From Sorangium cellulosum So ce56 (GTDB lineage Bacteria; Myxococcota_A; Polyangia; Polyangiales; Polyangiaceae): a stretch of 64,000 bases of DNA. A model generated the notes under the pieces. It saw nothing but the letters and a program-made list of their open reading frames with translations, was not told where the DNA came from and ran no database searches. This document shows, piece by piece, positions 39,561-49,600 of this stretch; position 1 is the first letter of the stretch; the number at the start of each line of letters is the position of its first letter. The stretch lies in the NCBI RefSeq assembly GCF_000067165.1, contig NC_010162.1, positions 3,342,501 to 3,406,500 on the forward strand, given 5' to 3'. The position numbers and the translations under genes are program-made.

Positions 39561-39598
39561 GATAACTTAACACTTACCACCAGGAGGGAGCGCTCGGC

Positions 39599-41794
39599 AT
39601 GGAGATCCTGATCCACAACCCGCTGAGCCGCTTCCTCATCCAGGCGTTCTTGATCATCGCCTGCTCGCGGCTCGTGGGCCTGGTGGCTCGCCGGATGGAG
39701 CAGCCGATGGTCATCGCCGAGGTCACGGCGGGCATCCTGCTCGGCCCGTCGCTGTTCGGCTGGCTCTTCCCCGATACGTCGGCGGCCCTGTTCGCAAGCG
39801 ATTCGCTGCCGCTCCTGAAGCTGGTGAGCGAGGTCGGCCTCATCGTCTTCATGTTCCTCATCGGGCTGGAGCTCGATCCGAAGCTCTTGCGCGGGCGCGG
39901 TCACGCCTCGGTCATCATCAGCCACACGAGCATCGTCGTGCCGTTCGGGCTGGGCGGGCTCCTCGCGCTCTACCTGTATCCCCGGCTCTCCGACAGCTCC
40001 GTCCCGTTCTCGTCGTTCACGCTGTTCATGGGCGTGGCCATGAGCATCACGGCGTTCCCGGTGCTCGCGCGCATCCTCACCGAGCGGCGCCTGCTGCGCA
40101 CGAAGGTCGGCGCTCTCACCATCACGTGCGCCGCCGTCGACGACGTGACCGCCTGGTGCATCCTCGCGTTCGTCGTCTCGATCGCGCGCGCCACGGGGCT
40201 CGTGGGCGCCGTCTGGACCACCGTCTTCGCCGTCGCCTACATCGCCGGCATGCTGTTCGTGGTCCGCCCCTTCCTCGTCCGGCTCGGCGAGCGCGGCTCC
40301 AGCAAGGAAGGGCTCTCGCAGGACCTCGTCGCCGTCACGCTCCTCCTGCTCATCGTGTCGAGCTGGATGACCGAGATGATCGGCATCCACCCGCTGTTCG
40401 GGGCCTTCATGCTCGGCGCGATCATGCCGAATGGCACCGGCTTCGCGCAGAGCCTGGCCGAGAAGCTCGAGGACTTCGCCGTGGTCTTCCTGCTCCCGCT
40501 GTTCTTCGCCTACAGCGGCCTGCGCACGCACATCGGGCTGCTCAACTCGGCCGACGGCTGGATGATGTGCGGCCTCATCATCCTGGTCGCCTGCCTCGGC
40601 AAGTTCGGCGGTAGCACCGTGGCCGCCCGCTTCACCGGCCAGGGCTGGCGGGAGGCCAGCGCGCTCGGCATCCTCATGAACACCCGCGGCCTGATGGAGC
40701 TCATCGTCCTGAACCTCGGGCTCGATCTGGGCATCATCTCGCCCAAGCTGTTCACGATGATGGTGCTCATGGCGCTGGTCACCACCTTCATGACCACGCC
40801 GCTCCTGCGCTGGATCTACCCGCCGGAGGAGCTCGCCAAGGAGCTCGCCGACGTGCCGGAGCGGACGCCTCTGCCCACGGCGGCAGAGGTGTTCACCGTG
40901 CTCATGTGCGTCTCCTACGAGCGCTCCGGCCCTGGCATGGTGACGCTCGCGAGCGCCCTCGCCGGCACCGGCCCCGAGGCGAGGCGCCTCTACGCGCTGC
41001 GCCTCATCCCGCCGACCGATCGCGGCTCGTTCTACCTCGACCAGGGGCCCGAGCGGCAGGGGGCGGCCGCGCTCACGCCGCTCCTGTCGCGGGCCAAGGA
41101 GCTGGGCGCCGAGGTCCGGCCGCTCTCCTTCGTCTCGCCCAAGCCGAGCCACGACATCTGCAACGTCGCCGACGTGAAGCAGGCCGACCTCGTGCTGCTC
41201 GGCTGGCACAAGCCGATCCTCAGCCAGACCGTGCTCGGCGGCACCGTCTACGAGGTCATGCGCGGCGCTCACACGGACGTCGGCGTGCTCATCGACCGCG
41301 GGCTCGCCGCGGTCCGCAAGCTGCTCGTGCCCTTCCACGGCACGTTGCACGACAGGGCGGCGCTCGCGCTGGCCCGCCGGCTCGCGCAGCAGGTCGGCGC
41401 CGACGTCACCATCCTCCACGTGGTCAAGCCGAAGCGCAGGTCCGACGACACGCTCGGCGCGCAGCGGACGGTCGACGAGGTGTTCGAGGGCGAGGAGGGC
41501 GGCGCGCTGCAGAAGTCCAAGGTGCTCCTCAAGGTGGTGGAGCACGACTCCCCCGCGGACGCGGCCCTCGAGGAGGCGAAGCGCGGCTACGATCTCGTCC
41601 TCGTCGGCGTCGGGCCCGAGTGGGGCCTCGCGCAGCGCCGGTTCGGCATCCGCGCCGAGCATGTCATCCAGGGGTGCCCGACCTCGCTGCTCGTCGTGCG
41701 CCACCACGAGCCCGCCGCCGTGTCCGCCCGGGCCACGGCGCCCGTCCCGAAAGTCCTCCCGACCCCCCTCGCGGTCGAGCCCGATCGCTCCTGA
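39599..41794 (+). CDS. CPA2-family cation:proton antiporter with Usp-like C-terminal domains
   Basis: A 731-residue inner-membrane antiporter. Residues about 10-400 contain 11-12 helices of the Na+(K+)/H+ exchanger family: AEVTAGILLGPSLFG, IGLELDPKLL, MSITAFPVLARIL, the paired acidic ion site AAVDDVTAW, and a late MNTRGLMELIVLNLG. The cytoplasmic half (about 420-710) has two universal-stress-like domains (VLMCVSYERSGPGM; LLVPFHGTLHDRAALALA ... DVTILHVV), as in CHX-type exchangers. Probably K+/H+ exchange and pH or osmotic control, with Usp domains binding a nucleotide. The next gene follows after five bases and encodes an EIIA-type regulator. Confidence 0.9.
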   Translation: MEILIHNPLSRFLIQAFLIIACSRLVGLVARRMEQPMVIAEVTAGILLGPSLFGWLFPDTSAALFASDSLPLLKLVSEVGLIVFMFLIGLELDPKLLRGRGHASVIISHTSIVVPFGLGGLLALYLYPRLSDSSVPFSSFTLFMGVAMSITAFPVLARILTERRLLRTKVGALTITCAAVDDVTAWCILAFVVSIARATGLVGAVWTTVFAVAYIAGMLFVVRPFLVRLGERGSSKEGLSQDLVAVTLLLLIVSSWMTEMIGIHPLFGAFMLGAIMPNGTGFAQSLAEKLEDFAVVFLLPLFFAYSGLRTHIGLLNSADGWMMCGLIILVACLGKFGGSTVAARFTGQGWREASALGILMNTRGLMELIVLNLGLDLGIISPKLFTMMVLMALVTTFMTTPLLRWIYPPEELAKELADVPERTPLPTAAEVFTVLMCVSYERSGPGMVTLASALAGTGPEARRLYALRLIPPTDRGSFYLDQGPERQGAAALTPLLSRAKELGAEVRPLSFVSPKPSHDICNVADVKQADLVLLGWHKPILSQTVLGGTVYEVMRGAHTDVGVLIDRGLAAVRKLLVPFHGTLHDRAALALARRLAQQVGADVTILHVVKPKRRSDDTLGAQRTVDEVFEGEEGGALQKSKVLLKVVEHDSPADAALEEAKRGYDLVLVGVGPEWGLAQRRFGIRAEHVIQGCPTSLLVVRHHEPAAVSARATAPVPKVLPTPLAVEPDRS

Positions 41795-41799
41795 ACCCC

Positions 41800-42669
41800 A
41801 TGCCAGCGATGTCCGACGCTGACGGCGCCGCGCGCGCCCGCGCGGTCGCCGAGTTCGGGGCCACGCTGCGGCTCCTCCGCGTCGAGGCGGGCCTGAGCCT
41901 GCGCGCGCTCGCGCACCGCATCGGCGTCTCCAGCGCCTACCTGAGCCGCGTCGAGCATGGGCACGACGCCATCCCCACGCCCGACCGGCTCACGGCGATC
42001 GCGGGCGCGCTCGATCTCCCGCCGGCGGTGCTCCTCGAGCTCGGCCATCAGGTCGAGCCGCTCGTCTCGCGCTACCTCGAGCGCGTCCCGTCGGCGAAGG
42101 CGCTCTGCGTGGAGCTCGCGCGGCGCAACCTCAGCGGCCCGCAACTCGCGCGCGTCAAGGCGTTCATCGACGCCGAGTTCCCGGCGAGCGCGGCCTTCGG
42201 GGGGCGGCCCGCGCGGCGGCTCTGCGAGCTGCTCACGCCCGAGCGCGTCGTGCTGCACCTCTCGTGCGCGGACATCGAGGACGTCATCGACGTCGCGGCG
42301 TCCCGGCTGGCGCCCCCCGGCAGCGTGCTCGCGGCGAGCACGCTCGCCCAGGAGATCCTGCGGCGTGAGCGCGAGTCGCCCACGGCGCTCGGCAACGGCG
42401 TCGCGGTCCCGCACGCGATCGTCCCCGGCGCGTGCCTGGCGGCCGTGCTCGCGACGCTGGCCGAGCCGCTCGCGGTGCCGACGCCGGGCGGGGCGCCGCT
42501 CCGGTTGTTCGTCGTCCTCGTCTGCGCCGAGGGGGGCCGCGCGCACCTGGAGCTGCTCGCCCAGGCGGCCAGGCTCGCCAGGCTCGGGGCCGCCGACGCG
42601 CTGTGCGCCGCGCGCGACCCCGCGCAGCTCATCGAACAGCTCGCGCAGATCGAAGCGGGCTGCGGCTGA
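41800..42669 (+). CDS. XRE-family transcription regulator fused to a PTS EIIA domain
   Basis: A 289-residue cytoplasmic protein. Residues about 20-78 are a helix-turn-helix of the XRE/Cro type (LRLLRVEAGLSLRALAHRIG, SAYLSRVEHG). Residues about 142-285 are a fructose/nitrogen-type EIIA domain with the phosphorylatable His205 in NGVAVPHAI. It starts five bases after the antiporter gene, so it likely regulates or is coexpressed with it. In proteobacteria PtsN (EIIANtr) controls K+ transport, so a phosphorylation-controlled DNA binder for K+/H+ exchange is a reasonable inference. Which Enzyme I/HPr feeds it is not shown. Confidence 0.87.
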   Translation: MPAMSDADGAARARAVAEFGATLRLLRVEAGLSLRALAHRIGVSSAYLSRVEHGHDAIPTPDRLTAIAGALDLPPAVLLELGHQVEPLVSRYLERVPSAKALCVELARRNLSGPQLARVKAFIDAEFPASAAFGGRPARRLCELLTPERVVLHLSCADIEDVIDVAASRLAPPGSVLAASTLAQEILRRERESPTALGNGVAVPHAIVPGACLAAVLATLAEPLAVPTPGGAPLRLFVVLVCAEGGRAHLELLAQAARLARLGAADALCAARDPAQLIEQLAQIEAGCG

Positions 42670-42708
42670 TCGCTGCGGCCCCCGCCGCGGCGGGCCGCGG
42701 GGCCGCCG

Positions 42709-43848
42709 TCACTCGACGCGGATGCGGCGCTGCACCACGGACGAGCCGCCGCGCGCGTCGCGCAGGACCGCGGTGATCGTGGCGACGCCCGGCTCGGCAG
42801 GCGGGATCCACGCCACTGCGTGATCGCGGATGTACCCCTCGTTCGCGTCGCTCACGAGCTTGATGCCCCCGTCGAGATCGCCCAGATCGGCGAAGTAGTC
42901 GACCCAGACGATCTCCTTCAGCGTCTGGTGCTGCGCGCTGGGATCGCTCTCCGCCACCGTGTCGGGGTCGACGATCGCGTCGAGCTCGTAGGCGTCGCAC
43001 TCGACGAACGGATCCTCCGCGCTGCAGCCGGCCTCGCGCCGTGCCTCCGCGCTCACGGGGCAGCGCTGGACGGTGGGGATGTCGGCGAAGTCCTCCGGCA
43101 GGGGCTCGCCGTCGAGCGTGAGCCCTTTCATCTCCGGGTTCGCGTTCGCGCGGCCGTCCTCGAAGGCGTAGATCTGCGTGTAGCCGGGCACGAAGCTGTC
43201 CGGGCCGAGCCGGCGCCCGCCGCTGAAGCAGGCGACGGGGAACGTCCCGGCGCGGCCGGTGCCTTGGTCCTCCACGAGACCGAGCTCCCCGGTGCAGGCG
43301 ACGAAGAAGACGAACGCGCTCCCGAAGGCCGGACCCCCGGTGGCGGGCGGCTTGCGGCCGGCGAGGATGTCGTCGCTGATCGTGATCGTGTACGTGTCCC
43401 CGAAGCCGGGGCGCACGCCGTTGAGGTCGGGCAGCGGGACGGTCGGGTCGCCTCGCTCCACCCACGCCTCGATCTCGGAGGCGATGCCCTCGAGCTGCGC
43501 GTAGCAGCCGTAGTAGTCGTCCCCGACGGGGTTCTCGCACCCGCCGAACCAGTAGACCGAGACAGGGCGCGACCCGCCCTCGGGGCCGCCCAGCCCGTCC
43601 TGGTAGTGGATCCGGAAGGTGACTTGGTCTCCGCGTTTGGCGTACGGCTTGTCGGCGACCACCGCGAAGACGCGGAGGCCGCTCACGAGGCTCGGCGGAT
43701 CGAAGCCCGCGACGCACCCCGAGGCGATCGCCGGCGACGCGATCGCCGCGAGCGCGAGCGTCCCCAGCACCGCGCGCCGCCACCGGCGCCCGCGGCGCTC
43801 GGGACGCTCGCGCTTCACCGCGCCGTTCATCGCCTGCGCCCCGCGCAT
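42709..43848 (-). CDS. Putative lipoprotein next to the TonB-dependent receptor
   Basis: A 379-residue exported protein. A twin-Arg-rich N terminus leads to ALAAIASPAIASGC, a lipobox with Cys at about residue 45. The mature part has strand-rich segments (VTFRIHYQDGLGG, YTITISDDILAG) and several Cys (CENPVG, CYAQLEG, CTGELG), and ends in an Ig/PKD-like segment (ATITAVLRDARGGSSVVQRR). The start at 43848 follows GGAGAG by about seven bases; ATG 43830 is an alternative. The gene begins one base after the stop of the upstream TonB-dependent receptor, so the two are in one operon and may form a receptor/partner-lipoprotein pair. Confidence 0.75.
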   Translation of the reverse strand: MRGAQAMNGAVKRERPERRGRRWRRAVLGTLALAAIASPAIASGCVAGFDPPSLVSGLRVFAVVADKPYAKRGDQVTFRIHYQDGLGGPEGGSRPVSVYWFGGCENPVGDDYYGCYAQLEGIASEIEAWVERGDPTVPLPDLNGVRPGFGDTYTITISDDILAGRKPPATGGPAFGSAFVFFVACTGELGLVEDQGTGRAGTFPVACFSGGRRLGPDSFVPGYTQIYAFEDGRANANPEMKGLTLDGEPLPEDFADIPTVQRCPVSAEARREAGCSAEDPFVECDAYELDAIVDPDTVAESDPSAQHQTLKEIVWVDYFADLGDLDGGIKLVSDANEGYIRDHAVAWIPPAEPGVATITAVLRDARGGSSVVQRRIRVE

Positions 43849-43849
43849 C

Positions 43850-46663
43850 TCAGAACTCTCCTCGCATCCCGAAGCTCGGCAGGATGGGCAGCCCGGTGAC
43901 GTACTGTCGGGCTGTATAGTTGTAATTGTACTGAATCGCTTCGCTGTTCGCGTTGTTGTAGACGTTCTGCACGTCGAGGTAGGCCGAGAGCCGCCAGGTC
44001 TTGAACTTCCACGTCTTGTCCAGGCGCAGATCGAGCTGGTGGAACGCCGGGAGCCGCTCGCTGTTCGGGCCGGAGAACGGGATGGGCGTGTACGTCCCGG
44101 TGGGCGCGTAGAAGAGCGCGTTGGTGCGGTACGGGTCGCAGCTCTGCTCGTTGACGTTGCACACGTTGGGCGTGACCAGGTTGCCGGAGACGAGCCGGAA
44201 CCGGGCGCCGAACTCCCAGCCGTCGCCCAGGCGGTAGCTGCCGAGCACCGTCAGGATGTGGGTCTGATCGAAGGAGACGAGCCGCTCCGGCTCGCCGGGC
44301 TCCGGCACCCGCGTGCTGCGGGACAGCGTGTACGCGGCCCAGCCGAAGAAGCGATCGTCGGGCTTGTACTTGAGCAGGAACTCGCCGCCGATGACCCTGC
44401 CCGAGCCGACGTTCTGGTAGTCGAGCTGGATCGACCCGGGCCGGTTCACGCCGACGACGAGCTCGTCGAGCTGCTTGTAGAACCCCTCCGCCGACGCCTC
44501 GATGTGCCGGGTCAGCTCCTGCTCGACGCCGGCCGCATAGTGCAGCGCCCGGGTCGACTTCAGGCCGGGGTTGCCGAGCGGCGGGATCACCTCCTGGAAC
44601 TGCGGCGGCTGATGGAACACCCCGAGGCCGCCCTTCACCGTGGTCCGCGGGAACCCGGGGACGACGTCGAAGCGCCCGTTCACGCGCGGGCTCACGGTGA
44701 CCTGCTGGTTCAGGTCCTGGTAGTCGAGGCGCAGGCCCGGGACGATCTTCGCCCGAGGGGTCGGGGCGAGCTCGAGCTCGGCGTACGCCGCGGGGTAGAA
44801 GAACTCCCCGTCGCGCGAGACCTCCTGGAGGGTGCGCGTCGAGAACGGCTGGTTCGGCGGCTCGCCGGGGCGGTTCGGCCCGGGGGCGCGGAGGTTCACG
44901 GCGTAGAGGCCGGCGAAGACGTCGAGCCCCGCGTTGAAGACCGTGCCCTTCGAGATGCGCCGCGCGTACTCGAGGCGGCCGGAGATCGTCTTGAGATCGA
45001 GCTGGAAGTAGATCGGCCCGATCCCGAAATCGGCGTCGTCGCGCGCGATCGCGAGCACGCCGTCGAGCCGGTCCTTGTCGGTCAGCTCGTGATCGTAGCG
45101 CAGCTGGAGCCGCTGAAACGCCGTGTGCAGCCCGACGTTGCCGGAGAGGGCCGGCTCGTTGGGCGCCGGGTCGCTGAGCAGCAGCTCGAGGGCGTCGTCG
45201 GAGCCGAAGAACGTGAGGCGGAGCCGAGCGGAGGGCGTGGGCTCGGTCTCGAGGAGGACCTGGTAGTCGTAATAGACCGGCGCCTGCGTGACGCCTGCGC
45301 CCGCGGCCTCGAGCACGGGGCCGAACGACTCGCCGATGTAGCTCCGCCGTCCTGCCACCATGAAGCGGGTGTTCTCGAGGAACGGCACGGGGCCCTCGAG
45401 CAGGACGCGCGCGTCGATGAGGTCCATCTGCGCGAGGCCGTGGAGCTTGCCGTCCTCCTTGGGGGAGCGGAGGGCGACGTCGACGATGCCGCCCTGCACC
45501 CGGCCGTACTTGGCGCTGAAGTTGCCGGGGTAGAAGTCGATCCGATCCAGCATCTCGGTCGGCACGACCGAGGAGAGGCCGCCGAAGTGGTAGATGAGCG
45601 GCACCTGCGTGCCGTCGACGAAGGTCTGCGTGTCCTGCGGGCCGGAGCCGCGGACGATGAGCAGCCCCGCGATGCTGGGCGGGCGGGCGACGCCCGGCAG
45701 GTTCTGCAGCGAGCGCAGGGCGTCGCCGTTCGTGCCGGGGATGCGGTTGATCTCGCGCTGCTCGATCGTGCGCTTCGTGACCTCGCGCGGCGGCCGCTTG
45801 CCGCGGACCGTGACCTCGAGGCCGTCGCCTTGCGGCAGGAGCCGGTACTTCACCTCGAGCTGCTCCCCGGGGGCGAGCGCCTCCTCGACGGAGAGCGGCT
45901 CGAAGCCGGGCGCCGCGATGGTGACCTGGTAGCGCCCCGGCGGCAGCGCGGCGAAGGCGAAGGCGCCGCCCTCGTCGGTCGTGAGCTCTGGCGGCGCGGC
46001 GGGCGTCGCTGCGCTCGCGCCCGCGACGCGCGCGACCGAGACGGTGGCGCCGGCGAGCGGGACGTCGCCCCCGCTGGCGAGCACGGTGCCGCGGAGGCTC
46101 TCGGCGGACCTCGCGGGCTCGCCGGCGGCCGGCGGCGGCGAGGCCGTCTTCAGGGTGAACGAGTAGCGGTACAGGATGCGGGCCGGGGCGGGGGTCCCGT
46201 CCGCGCGGCGGGCGGGCTCGAACTCGAGCTTCTGGGCCGCGGCCAGCGCCGACTCATCGAACCCGTGTCCCGCGCTCTCGACGACGACGGCGTGCTTCAC
46301 GCGCCCGTCGCGGTCGATGTCGAGCTGCAGGGTGACCGACGCTTCGCGCCCCTGCTTCTCGGCCTCCGGCGGGTACTCCGGGGGCGTGTAGTTGAGCGCC
46401 CGCGGCGGCGTCGCCTTCACCGCCGGCGCGGCCGTGGGAGCAGGCGGCGTGACGATCGCGCCGCCCGGGCCTCGGGGCACGGCCGCCCCGCCCTCGGGCG
46501 CCTGCGGCGCCGCCTGCCCGTCCTGGCGTTGCTGTTGCGCCCGCGCCTGGGAGGGCCAGAGGGCGGCGAGCAGCGAGAGGAGCACCGCGGCGGCCGGCCT
46601 GCGAGCGCCGCGCGCGCGCCGGTCATCGATGCGGATGGAAGCGGCGGGCTCCTGCGTGGTCAC
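43850..46663 (-). CDS. TonB-dependent outer-membrane receptor with its own TonB C-terminal domain
   Basis: A 937-residue outer-membrane protein. After a signal peptide (LLSLLAALWPSQARA), residues about 88-172 form a TonB C-terminal-like domain (YPPEAEKQGREASVTLQLDI, FDESALAAAQKLEFEPAR). A carboxypeptidase-regulatory-like beta-sandwich (about 190-275) follows, then the plug (INRIPGTNGDALRSLQNLPG, FVDGTQVPLIYHFGG) and a 22-strand-like barrel with TBDT-style ends (RLDKTWKFKTWRLSAYLDVQ, near the C terminus). In the usual arrangement TonB is a separate inner-membrane protein, so this fusion is odd. It is encoded between the FHA-ABC gene and a lipoprotein. Confidence 0.87.
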   Translation of the reverse strand: MTTQEPAASIRIDDRRARGARRPAAAVLLSLLAALWPSQARAQQQRQDGQAAPQAPEGGAAVPRGPGGAIVTPPAPTAAPAVKATPPRALNYTPPEYPPEAEKQGREASVTLQLDIDRDGRVKHAVVVESAGHGFDESALAAAQKLEFEPARRADGTPAPARILYRYSFTLKTASPPPAAGEPARSAESLRGTVLASGGDVPLAGATVSVARVAGASAATPAAPPELTTDEGGAFAFAALPPGRYQVTIAAPGFEPLSVEEALAPGEQLEVKYRLLPQGDGLEVTVRGKRPPREVTKRTIEQREINRIPGTNGDALRSLQNLPGVARPPSIAGLLIVRGSGPQDTQTFVDGTQVPLIYHFGGLSSVVPTEMLDRIDFYPGNFSAKYGRVQGGIVDVALRSPKEDGKLHGLAQMDLIDARVLLEGPVPFLENTRFMVAGRRSYIGESFGPVLEAAGAGVTQAPVYYDYQVLLETEPTPSARLRLTFFGSDDALELLLSDPAPNEPALSGNVGLHTAFQRLQLRYDHELTDKDRLDGVLAIARDDADFGIGPIYFQLDLKTISGRLEYARRISKGTVFNAGLDVFAGLYAVNLRAPGPNRPGEPPNQPFSTRTLQEVSRDGEFFYPAAYAELELAPTPRAKIVPGLRLDYQDLNQQVTVSPRVNGRFDVVPGFPRTTVKGGLGVFHQPPQFQEVIPPLGNPGLKSTRALHYAAGVEQELTRHIEASAEGFYKQLDELVVGVNRPGSIQLDYQNVGSGRVIGGEFLLKYKPDDRFFGWAAYTLSRSTRVPEPGEPERLVSFDQTHILTVLGSYRLGDGWEFGARFRLVSGNLVTPNVCNVNEQSCDPYRTNALFYAPTGTYTPIPFSGPNSERLPAFHQLDLRLDKTWKFKTWRLSAYLDVQNVYNNANSEAIQYNYNYTARQYVTGLPILPSFGMRGEF

Positions 46664-46667
46664 GACG

Positions 46668-49600
46668 TCACACCGGGTCGCGCCGCTTCAGCACCGCGCA
46701 GAGCGTGACGAGGATGATGAACGTCATGCCGGCGAGCACCGCATAGGGCATCCAGGTCTGATCGTACGTGGTGAAGCCCCACGCGCCCGCGTAGTTGTCG
46801 GCCGCCATCTGCGCGATGGCGCACTTGAACTTGCCGCCCTCGATGAAGTCCGCGGCGCTCGTGTCGGTGCGGTGCAGATCGATGACCCACGCTGGATCCT
46901 CCGCGGTCGCGAGCCGCTCCGGCGCGATCGCGCCCTCGAAGCCCCAGCGGGCCGGGATGATGTACATGAGCGGCCGGAGGTGCGGCACGGTCGTCATCGG
47001 CACCATGAGCCCCCCGAGGACGACCTGGGGGATGAGCGCGATCGGCGTGAGCGCCATCGCCGCCTCGGACGAGGCGACCACCGTGGAGAGGAGGAGCCCC
47101 AGCGCGACGGCGCTGAGCGAGGTGGCGGTCAGCGCGGCGAGCTGCATGCCGAACGCCTGCATGCCGCCGTGGAAGCCCAGGGCGAAGAACACGATCGCGA
47201 GCAGGACGGTGCACTGGACGAGGCAGAAGCCGGCGAGCAGCAGGTACTTGGAGAGCACGTAGTTGACGAGCCCCAGGTTGACCATGCGCTCGCGGAGGTA
47301 GATGGCCCGCTCGCTGACGATCTCGCGGGCCGCGTTCGAGGTCCCGAACCAGACCGCGGCGACGACGAGGAAGAAGATCGCCGCGGTGTGGTCGGTGGTG
47401 ACCTCCATGCCCTTGATGACGTCGGTGCTCTGGTCCGCGCCGCCGGCGCGGCGCCCGAGCTCCTGGAGCGCGCCGAGGCACCACGCCGGGATCGCCTTCT
47501 CCTGCCCGCCGAAGACGATCGCGAGCAGGATGCCGATGATCGGGGCCTGGAGGAGCATGATCAGGGTGCCGCCGATGTCGCGCTTCTTCACCTTGAAGTA
47601 GCGCGACAGGAGCAGGCCGAGCTGCCCCTTGGTCGTGGCGCGCCCGGCCGGGATGCCGCGCTGCCCCTGACCGGTGCCGATCTCGCGCCGGCCGGAGTAC
47701 ATCCGGCGGTACGTCGGGTTGCCGTCGCTGAAGAACTCCTTGCGCCACTCGATGGCGGCGAGCTTCCTGGCGTCGCCGCGCGACGCGTTCGGGTTCCGCG
47801 CGCGGAGCTGATCGAAGATGGGCCGCTCGCGGAGCGCGAGCATCTCGAACATGTCGCGCGGGTTGTCGACGTCGTTCTGCTGGCCGTGCCGCTCCTTCCA
47901 GCTGCCGAAGAAGCGGTACGCGTCGGGCCGGGTCGGCCCGAAGAACATCGGGATGCCGCCGTAGCCCAGGATGAGCGCGTGGCTGAACTTCTCGAACTCG
48001 TCCTTCGCCGGCTGGTGGATCGTCATGATGATCGTCTTGCCGGTGGCCTTCGTGAGGTCATGCAGCAGGCTGATCAGCGCGGTCGTGTCGTCGGCGGCGA
48101 GGCCCGAGGTCGGCTCGTCGAGGAAGAGGATGACCGGATCGGTGACGAGCTCGAGCGCGATGTTGACGCGCTTGCGCTGCCCGCCCGAGAGGATCTTGTT
48201 CTCGGGCTTGCCGATCTGGAGGTTCTTGACGCCCTCGAGGCCGAGATCCTTGATCGTCTGCTCGACGCGGGCGTCGATCTCGGCCTCGGTGTAGTCGGGC
48301 GGGAGGCGGAACTTCGCGCTGTAGCGGACGGCCTCGAAGACGGTGAGCTCCGGGTGGACGAGATCGTCCTGCGGCACGTAGCCGATGGAGCCGCGGAGCG
48401 TGTCGTAGATGTTGTAGAGGTCCTCGCCGTTGATGCGGACGACGCCGCTCGTCGGCGGCAGGTAGCCGTTCAGCGTGAGCAGGAGCGTCGTCTTGCCGGC
48501 GCCCGACGGCCCCATGAGCGCGATCATGTCGCCCGGCAGCGCCTTGAACGACACGTTGTCGAGCAGGGTCTTCTGCTCGTTCGGGTTGTCCCGGTCGGGG
48601 ACCTGGAGGGCGAGGCTCCACGCCTCGATCTCGTAGAGCGGGCGCCCTGCCCACCGATCGGCGGAGTACTCTTCCTGGACGACCTCGACGGCGCCCGCGC
48701 CCCCCATCTCGATCTGGAGGGGCATGGGCCCGATGTAGATCTTCTCGCCGCTCTGGACGGCGATCTTCTGGCCGGGCGCGATGCGGTTGCCGCGGACGTA
48801 GGTCCCGTTCGCGCTGCCGCGATCCTCGACGTAGAGCTGCCCGTTGATCGAGTGCAGGAGCGCGTGGTGGCTCGACACCTGGGGGTGGGCGAGCACGATG
48901 TCGTTGTCGGGCGTGCGGCCGATCTTCTTGACGTTCGATCCGCCGCCGGAGAAGTCGAGCTGGCCGAGGACCGTCTTGTTCTTCCTCCCGGGCGCGCCGG
49001 CGGCGGGCACCGAGGACGCCGCGTGCGCGGGCTGCTGCGGCGGCGCGTAACCGCCGGCGACGCCTGGCGGCGCGTAACCCCCGGCGCCGGGCTGCTGCGG
49101 CGGCGCGTAGCCGGAAGCGGCAGGCTGCGGCGGCAGGACGCTCGCCGCGGGCGGGGCGCCGGAGGCGGCCGGCAGCGCGGATTGCCGGGCGGCCTGCGCG
49201 AGCTGGACGAGCAGGCTGATCTGGACCGGGACGGGCCCGAAGGCGATGGCGCCTTGCGGATCGATGGGCGTCGGCGAGCCAGCGGCGATGCGCTGCGCGC
49301 CCACGTACGTGCCGCTCGTCGAGTTGTGGTCGATGACCATCATGCGATCGAGCGTGACGGTCGCGTGCTGGCTCGAGACGCTCGGGTGCTGGAGCACCAG
49401 GGAGGCGCGCCCGGGGTCTCGTCCGATCACGACCTGGCCGGGCGCGGGCGCGAGGCTCCCGGGCGACGCCAGCATCAGCGTGATGGCCGGATGGTTCAGC
49501 GGGACCGGCGTCTGCGCGACCACGAACTGGGTGCGGAAGTCGAACGGGACCTGCTCTCCCGGCGAGAGGGGCCGCCCGTTCGCCGACGCCGGCCCTTGCC

